DNA of 64,000 bases. It comes from an uncultured Clostridium sp. GTDB taxonomy: Bacteria; Bacillota; Clostridia; Lachnospirales; Lachnospiraceae. Position 1 is the first letter of the stretch. Each line of letters opens with the position of its first letter. Positions 17,046 to 25,460 of this stretch are shown here, piece by piece. Position numbers and translations under genes: made by a program. The stretch is taken from the NCBI RefSeq assembly GCF_900547735.1, contig NZ_URHZ01000013.1:22765-86764 (forward strand). Reading direction: 5' to 3'. Below the pieces are notes generated by a model. The model was not told the DNA's origin and searched no databases. It was given only the letters and a program-made list of their open reading frames with translations.

Positions 17046-19004
17046 ATGTCCAATTATCCGCATCTTTTTGCGCCCATCCGCGTGCGCAATGTTTACATTA
17101 AAAACCGTGTTGAATCGGCTCCCATGTCCGCCAGCGGCGAAGTTCCGTTCTATACCCGCGAGGCCTATGAGATGTACAATTCCATCGCCAAAGGAGGCGC
17201 CGGTATCGTCACTCTGGGTGAGGCAGGCGTTCACAGCCTGACGGATCATGCCCATCCCGCCATGCCGCATCTGGATGACGAGAATCTTCTTCCGTCCCTG
17301 ATTCAGACCGTGGATACCGTACATAAGTGGGGAGCGCTTGCATCGATTGAGCTGACCCATTCCGGCTGCCGCGCCAAAGGAGCATTCCTGGCCGAGGGCG
17401 GTTATGTCATCGGGCCGAGCCCCATGGAGGAGAACCTCTATGGCGATAAGGTCATCGAGATGGATGAAGACATGATGAATGAGATTGCCGACGCCTATGC
17501 GCAGGCTGCCTATATGGCCGAGTTTGCAGGCTGTGATATGGTAAATATCCATGGAGGCCACGGCTGGCTCATCAGCCAGTTCCTGTCCGATTTAAATAAC
17601 CACCGGACCGACAAATACGGCGGCTCCATCGAGAACAAAGCACGTTTTCCACTGATGATCGTAGACCGCATCCGGCAGAAATGTCCGAACCTGATCATCG
17701 AATTCCGCTTAAGCGGCGTTGAAGAGACCGAGGGAGGCATTACCATTGACGAGACGGTGGAATTTGCCAAAATGCTGGACGGAAAGGTAGATATTATCCA
17801 CGTTTCCGCAGCCACCTTCCACGATACGGGTTCCGCAGCCCGCATGTTCCCGACTGTGTTCTATCCAAGAGGCTGCAACGTAGAAAATGCGTCAAAAATT
17901 AAAGCCGTAGTGAAAAATTCACTTGTGTCCGTAGTGGGCGGAATTAACGATCCTGAATTTATGGATGCAACCCTTGCCGATGGAAAGGCCGACTTTGTAG
18001 TAGTGGGACGTCAGTTTATCGCTGATCCCGACTGGGTTGTGAAAGCGCGTACGGGCAGAGCCGATGAGATCAGCAAATGTATCCGCTGCGAAACATGTAT
18101 CAGCGCCGGATTTATCCCCCATGTTCCGTTCTCCTCCGGTGTACTCCGCTGCAGTGTTAATCCTGCGTGGGGACGCGAGTATGAGAACACCCGCAAAGAG
18201 GAAAAACCGGAACATCTGAAAAAAGTACTGGTAGCAGGCGGAGGCCCGGGAGGCATGGAAGCGGCTATGACGGCGGCGCGGCGCGGCCATACGGTGATTC
18301 TCTGTGAAAAGAGCGATCATCTGGCGGCCAATCTGGACTACGCAAAACAGATTTCATTTAAACATGACATTGTGGACTTCCTGAAATCCATGGTGGTAAG
18401 AGTCCAGCGCACCCCGAATCTGGAGATCCGTCTTGATACGGAAGTGACCGAGGAACTGATCCGCGCCGAGAAGCCGGATGTAATTATTGCGGCCTGCGGT
18501 TCCGAACCTATCACGCCGCCTATTCCGGGACTGGACCGCCCGATTGTCCACCACATTACCGACCTGTACAGGAAACATCTTTCCATAGGGAAAAAGGTCG
18601 TGGTGATCGGCGGCGGCCTGGCAGGATGCGAAGAGGGCCTTGGCCTTGCCTGGGAAGGCCATGACGTCACCATCGTGGAGATGAAGGATGGTCTGGCAAA
18701 AGACGCTCCTTACATTCACTGGCGCCATCTGCTCACCAAGCTGAATGAATCGGTTCACTCCTACTGCTCCGCCAGGGTTCTTTCCGTGGAGGAGAACGGT
18801 GTGAAAATCGTGGATGCCGAAGGTACGGAACAGCTTTTAGAGGCCGACACCGTTCTGGTTGCCGCCGGTATGCGCGGCACTTCCGAGCACTTCGACAGTT
18901 GGCATGATCTGGCCGATGAAGTGATTGTTGTGGGTGACTGCCGCAAAGCTTCCAAGATTCTGGAGGCTATGAGAACCGGTTACTGTGCCGGAATGACGAT
19001 ATAA
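17046..19004 (+). CDS. NADH:flavin oxidoreductase / enoate reductase (second paralogue)
   Basis: This 652-residue protein has the same architecture as the product of 13157-15106. It comprises an FMN TIM barrel with IHGGHGWLISQFLSDLNNHR, a cysteine cluster CIRCETC with a fourth Cys in RCSVNP, an FAD fold (VLVAGGGPGGMEAAM) and an NAD(P) fold (VVVIGGGLAGCEEG). It is clearly a paralogue but divergent, which argues for a different substrate or step, as with BaiCD and BaiH acting on different stereo-configurations of bile-acid enones (established for those enzymes; the parallel is inference). A strong AGGAGG ribosome site precedes the ATG. It is transcribed alone, downstream of the AraC gene, and ends at a terminator. 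Confidence 0.92.
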   Translation: MSNYPHLFAPIRVRNVYIKNRVESAPMSASGEVPFYTREAYEMYNSIAKGGAGIVTLGEAGVHSLTDHAHPAMPHLDDENLLPSLIQTVDTVHKWGALASIELTHSGCRAKGAFLAEGGYVIGPSPMEENLYGDKVIEMDEDMMNEIADAYAQAAYMAEFAGCDMVNIHGGHGWLISQFLSDLNNHRTDKYGGSIENKARFPLMIVDRIRQKCPNLIIEFRLSGVEETEGGITIDETVEFAKMLDGKVDIIHVSAATFHDTGSAARMFPTVFYPRGCNVENASKIKAVVKNSLVSVVGGINDPEFMDATLADGKADFVVVGRQFIADPDWVVKARTGRADEISKCIRCETCISAGFIPHVPFSSGVLRCSVNPAWGREYENTRKEEKPEHLKKVLVAGGGPGGMEAAMTAARRGHTVILCEKSDHLAANLDYAKQISFKHDIVDFLKSMVVRVQRTPNLEIRLDTEVTEELIRAEKPDVIIAACGSEPITPPIPGLDRPIVHHITDLYRKHLSIGKKVVVIGGGLAGCEEGLGLAWEGHDVTIVEMKDGLAKDAPYIHWRHLLTKLNESVHSYCSARVLSVEENGVKIVDAEGTEQLLEADTVLVAAGMRGTSEHFDSWHDLADEVIVVGDCRKASKILEAMRTGYCAGMTI

Positions 19005-19056
19005 AAATTTTTTGAAATAACCCGTATGTACCGCATATAAGCGGCGCAGATGATGG

Positions 19057-19096
19057 AAGGGCCGGACTTTGTTTAACTGCAAAGTCCGGCCCTTTT
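19057..19096 (+). terminator. Intrinsic terminator after the second enoate reductase
   Basis: AAGGGCCGGACTTTG pairs with CAAAGTCCGGCCCTT across an 8-base loop, followed by T residues. Confidence 0.92.
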
Positions 19097-19216
19097 GACG
19101 AACACCAAAGAGAGTCTACCAATGAAAGTCCCAGCCGTCACGGCCATTCCAAACGCCAAATCAAAGAAATTCCCTAAATAAAACCTATAAAATTTGCTAA
19201 AAATCAAAAATATATC

Positions 19217-19245
19217 TTGACAAATCTGTACAATGCATATAATAT
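19217..19245 (+). promoter_or_regulatory. SigA promoter of the sugar importer/GRE operon
   Basis: A perfect TTGACA at 19217-19222 is followed by an AT-rich -10 region. TATAAT at 19238-19243 has a 15-base spacer, or TAATAT at 19240-19245 has a 17-base spacer. The operator palindrome starts a few bases further on. Confidence 0.75.
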
Positions 19246-19249
19246 AAAA

Positions 19250-19280
19250 TTACATTAACGTTAATGTGAACGTTAATGTT
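19250..19280. promoter_or_regulatory. LacI-type operator plus extra half-site
   Basis: TTACATTAACGTTAATGTGA (19250-19269) matches the palindrome at 3931-3950 in 19 of 20 bases. It is followed directly by another ACGTTAATGTT (19270-19280). The position over the transcription start fits steric repression by the LacI protein encoded at 3966-5003. Confidence 0.8.
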
Positions 19281-19325
19281 GGGTGTGGCAGAACACCAAA
19301 AAACAAATGTATGGGAGGAAAACAA

Positions 19326-20342
19326 ATGAAGAAATTAGTTGCGGCATTATTAGTATCAAGTATGGTACTGGCTACGACAGGGTGTTCATCTAAGACAGAG
19401 GCACCGGCACCGACAGAGGCGCCAAAGACAGAGGCTCCGGCAGAAGCCGGCGGCGAGACGGAAGCAGCAGAGAGTAAAGAAGCAGGAAAACAGTACGAGA
19501 TTGCTTTCAGTTTAAAGACAGTTACCAACGATGCATTCCAGAGCGGAATTGCAGATGCGATTAAGTCGAATGTTGAGGCGGCAGGCCACAAGTTCACACT
19601 GGTTACGGCCGGTGACGAGACCGCAGTATCCGCACAGGTAACACAGATTGAGGATTTAATTGCTAAAAAAGTTGATGCCATCATCGTTAACCCAATGGAT
19701 GCCAATGCAGTCGTTCCGGCTCTCCAGAAGGCAAAAGACGCAGGTATTCCGGTTGTCCTTGTAGACAGCACAATTGCTGAGGGCAACGAAGATTTATATG
19801 TTACATATGTAGGTACGGACAACTATGCAGCAGCCAAACTCGGCGCAGAGAAGCTGACGGAAAAACTTGGAAACAAGGGAAAAGTTATTATTGTCAGAGG
19901 CGCTAACGGAAACTCCGTAGGCGATGCCCGTGTAAACGGATTCAAAGACGGCCTTGGCGACGGAATCGAAATCGTAGGCGAGCAGCCAGGCGACTGGAGC
20001 AACGACGTGGCAAAACAGGTTACGGAGAACATGCTTCAGGCAAACCCGGAAGTAGACGGTTTATTCACAGCATCCGACGTTATGCTGGACGGTATCCTTC
20101 AGGCAATGGACGATGCAAAACGTGAAGGCATCCAGATCATGAGCTTCGACGGTTCCGACGATGGAAAAGCACTGATCGAAGAAGGCCTTGTACTTGGCAC
20201 AATGGCACAGTTCCCGGATCATATGGGCAAGATTGCCGTAGATACCCTGGTTGGCGTATTAGACGGAACAACCGACGCGGCAAGCGTTGACAAATACATC
20301 GACTCCGGTACAGAGTGTGTTACCGCAGAAAACCTTAAATAA
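19326..20342 (+). CDS. Sugar ABC transporter substrate-binding lipoprotein (RbsB-like)
   Basis: This 338-residue lipoprotein has a signal peptide with lipobox LATTGC, so it should be anchored outside the membrane by its Cys. A Pro/Thr/Glu/Ala-rich linker of about 40 residues is followed by a type I periplasmic-binding fold like RbsB. Visible family segments are DAIIVNPMDANAVVPAL, VVLVDSTI and GTDNYAAAKLGAE. The start at ATG 19326 is set by GGGAGGA at 19313-19319, although the frame is open from 19266. It is the first gene of the LacI-controlled operon. A strong hairpin between it and the permease gene would keep binding protein in excess of the membrane parts. Confidence 0.93.
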   Translation: MKKLVAALLVSSMVLATTGCSSKTEAPAPTEAPKTEAPAEAGGETEAAESKEAGKQYEIAFSLKTVTNDAFQSGIADAIKSNVEAAGHKFTLVTAGDETAVSAQVTQIEDLIAKKVDAIIVNPMDANAVVPALQKAKDAGIPVVLVDSTIAEGNEDLYVTYVGTDNYAAAKLGAEKLTEKLGNKGKVIIVRGANGNSVGDARVNGFKDGLGDGIEIVGEQPGDWSNDVAKQVTENMLQANPEVDGLFTASDVMLDGILQAMDDAKREGIQIMSFDGSDDGKALIEEGLVLGTMAQFPDHMGKIAVDTLVGVLDGTTDAASVDKYIDSGTECVTAENLK

Positions 20343-20393
20343 TAAAGGAATGAAGTAAGTACAGGATAGAAGTAAGTACGGGATAGTGGAGGA

Positions 20394-20451
20394 GGTGCTG
20401 CAAAATTCTCAGGGAAGCAACAGGCTGAAGAATTTTACAGCACCTTTTCTT
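20394..20451 (+). terminator. Attenuating terminator between binding protein and permease genes
   Basis: GGTGCTGCAAAATTCT pairs with AGAATTTTACAGCACC (16 bp, one mismatch), followed by TTTTCTT. Partial read-through would give differential expression within the operon. A further GCAGAGT/ACTCTGC hairpin lies at 20465-20497. Confidence 0.8.
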
Positions 20452-20507
20452 AAAAGCAGCGGTTGCAGAGTGAACCGTAACTTTGCAAGGACTCTGCATT
20501 AATCAGG

Positions 20508-20536
20508 GTAACAGTTCATGCTGTCTGAACTGTTAC
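20508..20536. repeat. Palindrome GTAACAGTTCA / TGAACTGTTAC
   Basis: A perfect 11-bp stem with a 7-base loop lies just upstream of the permease ribosome site. It is similar in sequence to the hairpin at 15366-15402. It could be an RNA element affecting permease translation or a dispersed repeat. Confidence 0.5.
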
Positions 20537-20550
20537 TAATCAGGAAAGGT

Positions 20551-21519
20551 ATGGGAGTAGTGAAGGATAAAAATCTGAGAATTTCAAAGAAAACAATGCT
20601 TATCATTGGTGCAGTCTTACTTTTTTTAATTGTTGGGTCGCAGATTCCAAACTATCTTACAGTCAGAAACATTTTTAATGTAATAAGACAGAGTTCCATT
20701 GTCTCACTGGTGTCTTACGGTATGACCATGGTTATCATTGTTAAGGGAATCGACCTGTCGGTCGGCGGAATTATTGCATGCTGCGCTATGATAAGCGGAT
20801 TAATGATGAAGGGCGGATGCCCGATATGGCTTTCGATTGCCGCTGGTTTACTGGCGGGCGCCCTGATGGGATGGTTTAACGGCGTTATGGTTGAAAAACT
20901 GGAAGTGCCGGCTTTTATTACAACTCTGGTGGTTGGACAGGTGGCAAGCGGAATTGCCCTTATGTTAAATGGAGGCGGCTCCCTGGGCGGCTTCCCGAAA
21001 GAATATGTCAATATCGGAAACGGAACACTCTTAGGAATGCCAATTTCTAATTATATTACATTTATCTTCTGTATCGTGTCGGCCCTGATTATGGGACGGA
21101 CCCGCCTGGGAACTTACATCTATGCCCTCGGCGGCAATGATATGGTTGTGAAGCAGCAGGGAATCAGCACTGCGAAAATCAACTATTTTGTCTTTGCATT
21201 TTCCGGTTTCTGTGCAGCGGTGGCGGGGATCCTCCTGAGCGCGCAGATGAATACGGTCCACCCGACACAGGGAGGAACTTATCAGCTCGATGCCGTTGCG
21301 GCCTGTGTTATCGGCGGCGTCAACATGGCAGGCGGGGAAGGCAAGGTTTATCTGTCTCTCGTAGGCGCCCTTCTCATCGGTTTCCTGAGGAACGGCCTGA
21401 ACCTTTACGGACTTCATCCGTTCTACCAGAACCTGGTGATTGGATTTATTATCATCGTGATTGTGGCCGTATCCATTTACAGCCGTAACCGGAAGATAGA
21501 GGCTGCCAAGGTATTCTAA
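20551..21519 (+). CDS. Sugar ABC transporter permease (RbsC-like)
   Basis: This membrane protein of about 322 residues has 8-10 hydrophobic segments and belongs to the ribose/xylose permease family. Typical segments are MTMVIIVKGIDLSVGGI, VPAFITTLVVGQVASGIA and the C-terminal GGVNMAGGEGKVYLSLVGAL. ATG at 20551 follows AGGAAAGG; an in-frame GTG at 20560 is an alternative. The longer frame from 20518 begins inside the hairpin and is unlikely. It is one of two different permease genes, so the channel is probably a heterodimer. Confidence 0.92.
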   Translation: MGVVKDKNLRISKKTMLIIGAVLLFLIVGSQIPNYLTVRNIFNVIRQSSIVSLVSYGMTMVIIVKGIDLSVGGIIACCAMISGLMMKGGCPIWLSIAAGLLAGALMGWFNGVMVEKLEVPAFITTLVVGQVASGIALMLNGGGSLGGFPKEYVNIGNGTLLGMPISNYITFIFCIVSALIMGRTRLGTYIYALGGNDMVVKQQGISTAKINYFVFAFSGFCAAVAGILLSAQMNTVHPTQGGTYQLDAVAACVIGGVNMAGGEGKVYLSLVGALLIGFLRNGLNLYGLHPFYQNLVIGFIIIVIVAVSIYSRNRKIEAAKVF

Positions 21520-21542
21520 TATTTATTGCGAAGGGAAGAAAA

Positions 21543-22517
21543 ATGGGTAAAGAACAAAAAACTATGGAAAATAATAAACAGGCGCTGAGGATGTTTGTGA
21601 AGAAGAATGGCAGCGTTGTTGTTTTTGCAATTCTCTGCATCGCGGCTGCCATATTTGTTCCCAGATTTGCTTCTGTGAACAACTTTCTTCTGATTATCAA
21701 GCAGTCGGCCATTCCGGTTATTGCCTGTATCGGTATGACGATGGTACTGATGACCGGCGGCATCGATCTGTCGCTCGGCTATACGATAGGACTCAGCTCC
21801 ACGATCGTCGGCATGCTGGTAAAGACTCATGAAATGGCGTATCTGCCGGCGATTCTCATCACTTTGGGAGTCGGAGTGGTCATCGGCCTTATCAATGGTT
21901 TCTGTGTGCAGGCCATTAAAGTGCCGGCATTTATCACAACCCTAGGAACCGGATACATCATTTATGGAATAGCAGAAATTGTAAGCCACGGCGAATCGGT
22001 AAACCGTCTGCCAAAGGGATTTCTGGCAATCGGTAAAACAGAGGTGCTTGGAGTTAATACAACGGTAGTGATTACCGCAGTAATCTGTCTCGTATTTTTT
22101 TACATATTACATATGTCCACATTCGGCAGGAATCTGTCGGCATTCGGACTCAGTGAACCGGCCAGCCGTCTGAGCGGCGTGGCGACGGCGAAAATCAACG
22201 TGCTGGTTTATGTAAACTGTGCAGTGCTCGCCAGCCTCGTGGGAATCCTTCTTTCCATCGACGTTAACTGTGCCCAGCCGACCATGGGCGGCGGAAATTA
22301 TACGTTCGAAGTCATTACGGGAGCGGTGCTTGGAGGCGCCAGCCTGTTCGGCGGAGTCGGCTCCGTTGTGGGCGCGCTCTTCGGCGTCATGACCATCAAG
22401 GTAATCGGTAACTGTATCAACCTGATGAATGCGGCTTACTATCTCTATGACGCAATCATGGGAATCATCATTTTAGCTGCGATTGTTTTTGAGAATGTCA
22501 AGAACAGAAAGCTGTAA
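21543..22517 (+). CDS. Sugar ABC transporter permease (RbsC-like), second subunit
   Basis: This 324-residue integral membrane protein is a paralogue of the preceding permease. It shows MTMVLMTGGIDLSLGYTIGL, KVPAFITTLGTGYIIYG and GGASLFGGVGSVVGALFGVM. Two distinct permeases replace the homodimer usual in ribose systems, a pattern seen in some autoinducer-2 and galactose-type importers. It is followed 12 bases later by the ATPase gene. Confidence 0.92.
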   Translation: MGKEQKTMENNKQALRMFVKKNGSVVVFAILCIAAAIFVPRFASVNNFLLIIKQSAIPVIACIGMTMVLMTGGIDLSLGYTIGLSSTIVGMLVKTHEMAYLPAILITLGVGVVIGLINGFCVQAIKVPAFITTLGTGYIIYGIAEIVSHGESVNRLPKGFLAIGKTEVLGVNTTVVITAVICLVFFYILHMSTFGRNLSAFGLSEPASRLSGVATAKINVLVYVNCAVLASLVGILLSIDVNCAQPTMGGGNYTFEVITGAVLGGASLFGGVGSVVGALFGVMTIKVIGNCINLMNAAYYLYDAIMGIIILAAIVFENVKNRKL

Positions 22518-22529
22518 GGAGTCGATCAG

Positions 22530-24047
22530 ATGAGCAAAACCATTTTAAGAATGGATCATATAACAAAATATATTTTTGACGCCTACGGAAAACCGATTCG
22601 GGGGACGGATGTAAAGATTCTGGATGACGTGCATTTTGACATGTATGAGTCGGAGGTGCATATCCTGATTGGTGAAAACGGCGCCGGCAAATCCACCCTG
22701 ATGAAAATTCTGGGAGGCATTATTCCCCAGGACGGAGGGGAAATGGAGCTGTTCGGGCAGAATGTAAACTTCTCCAACCCAAGGCAGGCCGAGGCAATGG
22801 GCGTCGGCTTTATCCATCAGGAACTCAACCTGTGCCCGAACCTGAGCGTTGCGGAGAACCTGTTCCTGGGAAGGGAAATCACGGGCAAGGGAAATATTTT
22901 CAGCAACAAGAAGGAGATGTATGCCCAGAGCCGGAAGATGCTGATGAAACTGGGATTTGACATTGATCCTCAAATTCTTGTGCGCAACCTTTCCACGGCG
23001 CAGCAGCAGATTGTGGAAATTGTAAAGGCCATTTCCTATGATTCGAAGATTATTATCATGGATGAGCCGACGGCCAGCCTGACGCAGGCTGAGATTGACC
23101 ATCTGTTTGAAATTATCAGGGATATGAAGAAACAGGGAATCAGTATTATCTATATTTCCCACCGTTTCGAGGAGTTAAAAGAGATTGGGGACAGGCTGAC
23201 GGTGCTCCGCGACGGCTGCTATGTCGGAACGATTGATATGGCGGAGTTCAGCCATGACAAGGTAATCGGCATGATGGTCGGAAGAACTTTAAACCAGATG
23301 TATACCTGCGCCCACGTGCCGCAGGACGAGGAAATCCTCAGAGTGGAGAACCTTAAAATCGCTCCGAACACCGAACCTCTGAGTCTCTATGTGAAAAAAG
23401 GCGAGGTTGTGGGAATCGGAGGACTGGTGGGAGCCGGAAGGACGGAAGTGGCCAAGAGTATTTTCGGCGCACGCAAATTCTACGGCGGTAAGATTGTCTA
23501 TAAGGGCGAGGCGGTAACAAAACCGGCACCAAAAGAGATGATTAAAAAGGGACTGATGTACCTGACCGAGGACCGCAAGATTGAAGGTCTGGTTCTCCGG
23601 ATGGATATTGAACAGAATATTACCCTGGCCTCCCTGTCGGAAATGTTTAAGAACGGGTTTATAAAGAGGGGACAGGAGCACGAAGTATCCGAGGAAAAAA
23701 TAAAGGAACTGAATATCGTATGCACGTCCGGCCATCAGCTTGCCAACACGCTGAGCGGCGGGAACCAGCAGAAGGTGGCCCTGGCGAAATGGCTGGCCAG
23801 CCATCCGGCCCTGCTGATACTGGATGAACCGACAAGGGGTATCGATGTCAATGCGAAGTCGGAAATTTATCAGATTATCGACGATCTGGCGAAAAAGGGC
23901 GTTGCCATTCTTATGATATCCTCCGAACTGCCGGAACTGATTGGCATGAGCGACAGGATTTATGTGATGAGACGCGGAACCATCTCTGCGGAGCTGACCG
24001 TGCGGGAAGATTTCCAGCAGGAAACGATTTTATCATATACAATTTGA
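22530..24047 (+). CDS. Sugar ABC transporter ATP-binding protein (RbsA/MglA-like, two domains)
   Basis: This 505-residue protein contains two fused nucleotide-binding domains. The first has Walker A GENGAGKST (about residue 48), an LSTAQQQ signature and Walker B IIIMDEPTASL. The second has the degenerate Walker A GLVGAGRTE usual for this family, the signature LSGGNQQKVALAKWL and Walker B LLILDEPTRGID. It powers the two-permease importer of this operon. The N-terminus carries about 10 extra residues between strand 1 and Walker A (around FDAYGKPIRGTDVK) relative to typical RbsA. Confidence 0.94.
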   Translation: MSKTILRMDHITKYIFDAYGKPIRGTDVKILDDVHFDMYESEVHILIGENGAGKSTLMKILGGIIPQDGGEMELFGQNVNFSNPRQAEAMGVGFIHQELNLCPNLSVAENLFLGREITGKGNIFSNKKEMYAQSRKMLMKLGFDIDPQILVRNLSTAQQQIVEIVKAISYDSKIIIMDEPTASLTQAEIDHLFEIIRDMKKQGISIIYISHRFEELKEIGDRLTVLRDGCYVGTIDMAEFSHDKVIGMMVGRTLNQMYTCAHVPQDEEILRVENLKIAPNTEPLSLYVKKGEVVGIGGLVGAGRTEVAKSIFGARKFYGGKIVYKGEAVTKPAPKEMIKKGLMYLTEDRKIEGLVLRMDIEQNITLASLSEMFKNGFIKRGQEHEVSEEKIKELNIVCTSGHQLANTLSGGNQQKVALAKWLASHPALLILDEPTRGIDVNAKSEIYQIIDDLAKKGVAILMISSELPELIGMSDRIYVMRRGTISAELTVREDFQQETILSYTI

Positions 24048-24072
24048 CGGGCCATGCGAAAGGAGCTTAAAA

Positions 24073-24564
24073 ATGAAAAAACTGATGGTTAAAAATATAT
24101 TGGACAGCGATTTTTCCGTTTATGGAAGATGCGTGAATCTTCTGTCTCCGTCTTCTCCCTGTATCGGCGAGAAACCGATCCGGTTTTACAGGGATATGAT
24201 GCCCCTTGGAGGCAATGAGACACTTTCACTGTCCGTGACGGCGGTGGAGCCGATGAAAATGATCGTGGATGTGCTGGAGTTCCACTCCGGTACAGGAGAA
24301 TGTTTTCTGAGTTTGGATGGAGACACCTGTATCTGCGTTGGACCCGCGACCGCGGACCCGTACCCGCAGGCGGAGACGCTGGAGGCATTTTTTGTGCCTT
24401 CCGGGACCGCGGTTTACATCCATCCCGGCGTATGGCACTACGCACCGTATCCGGCCGGAAATCATCCGATCCACTCCCTGGTGATGCTGCCTCAGAGAAC
24501 CTATGCCAATGACTGTTATAAGTGCGGACTTAAGGCGGATGAGGTAATGGAACTGGAGATTTAA
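24073..24564 (+). CDS. AllA-like (ureidoglycolate lyase superfamily) cupin protein
   Basis: This 163-residue protein has a beta-barrel-like pattern. The segment EAFFVPSGTAVYIHPGVWHY resembles the conserved core of ureidoglycolate lyases and related RmlC-like cupins. His in HPGVWH and upstream Glu residues could bind a metal or substrate. No purine-degradation genes are nearby, so true ureidoglycolate lyase activity is doubtful. Between the importer ATPase and the glycyl radical genes, it may isomerise, epimerise or cleave the imported compound (inference). It starts 25 bases after the ATPase gene. Confidence 0.65.
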   Translation: MKKLMVKNILDSDFSVYGRCVNLLSPSSPCIGEKPIRFYRDMMPLGGNETLSLSVTAVEPMKMIVDVLEFHSGTGECFLSLDGDTCICVGPATADPYPQAETLEAFFVPSGTAVYIHPGVWHYAPYPAGNHPIHSLVMLPQRTYANDCYKCGLKADEVMELEI

Positions 24565-24571
24565 AGACGGA

Positions 24572-25423
24572 ATGGAAAAAACGGGCGTAATATTTGATAT
24601 AAAGCAATTTGCGGTATTTGACGGACCGGGCATCAGAACCACCGTGTTTTTAAAGGGCTGTCCTCTGCGCTGCATGTGGTGCCACAACCCGGAGGGGCTG
24701 TCGTTTGAACCACAGCTTATGGTGTCGCCAAACGGCTGTACGGACTGCGGGAGCTGCCGCCTGGTCTGTAAGCACCCGGACGGCTGTATTCTCTGCGGAG
24801 ACTGTGTCAGAGCCTGCCCGGCGCGGCTTAGAAAGATCTGCGGGGAGCGCATGACGGTGGAAGAGCTGACCGGAAAGCTGCTGCGTGACCGGGAATACCT
24901 GGAAATGCAGGGCGGAGGGGTTACCTTTTCCGGCGGGGAGCCGACGGGACAGCCGGAATTTCTTCTGAATTGTCTGAAAGAACTGCGCACAATGCACCGT
25001 GCGGTTGAAACAAGCGGATACTGCAGGAACGATATTTTTAAGAATATCATGGATGAGCTGGATTATATCATCATGGATATCAAGATTGCGGATAATGAGA
25101 AACATAAGATTTACACCGGAGTGAGCAACCGGATGATCCTTGAGAATCTTGAACAGGTTAAGAAAAGCGGGAAACCGTTCCGGATCCGGATTCCTGTCAT
25201 TCCCGGGGTCAATGATACAGAGGAAAACTACCGTCTGACGGCGGAGCTTTTAAAAGGAGCCGAAAACCTGGAGATGGTGGAACTTCTACCCTATCACAAA
25301 ACGGCAGGGGCCAAATATGGCATGGTGGGGCGCGCCTACGCCCCGGATTTTGATGTCGACAGGGAACCGGTCCTTGAGACATCGGCTTTTGAAAATGCGG
25401 GAATCTGCTGCCGTAAGATGTAG
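24572..25423 (+). CDS. Glycyl radical enzyme activating enzyme (radical SAM)
   Basis: This 283-residue protein has the radical SAM motif C30-x3-C34-x2-C37 in GCPLRCMWCHNPEG. An inserted ferredoxin-like segment with two four-cysteine clusters follows (CTDCGSCRLVC and CILCGDCVRACP), as in activases of the glycerol-dehydratase/CutC/BSS type but not PflA. GGGVTFSGGEP is the SAM-binding glycine motif. It generates the glycyl radical on the partner encoded just downstream. It starts 7 bases after the cupin stop, within the same operon. Confidence 0.94.
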   Translation: MEKTGVIFDIKQFAVFDGPGIRTTVFLKGCPLRCMWCHNPEGLSFEPQLMVSPNGCTDCGSCRLVCKHPDGCILCGDCVRACPARLRKICGERMTVEELTGKLLRDREYLEMQGGGVTFSGGEPTGQPEFLLNCLKELRTMHRAVETSGYCRNDIFKNIMDELDYIIMDIKIADNEKHKIYTGVSNRMILENLEQVKKSGKPFRIRIPVIPGVNDTEENYRLTAELLKGAENLEMVELLPYHKTAGAKYGMVGRAYAPDFDVDREPVLETSAFENAGICCRKM

Positions 25424-25460
25424 ACCGGACAGCGGTTACCGATGAAGTTAGGAGGAAAAG

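Noticed and set aside
5174..19004. Complete bai (bile-acid 7-alpha-dehydroxylation) operon
   Set aside because: Only BaiF-like and BaiCD/BaiH-like families are present; bile-acid CoA ligase, BaiE dehydratase and BaiA dehydrogenase are missing.
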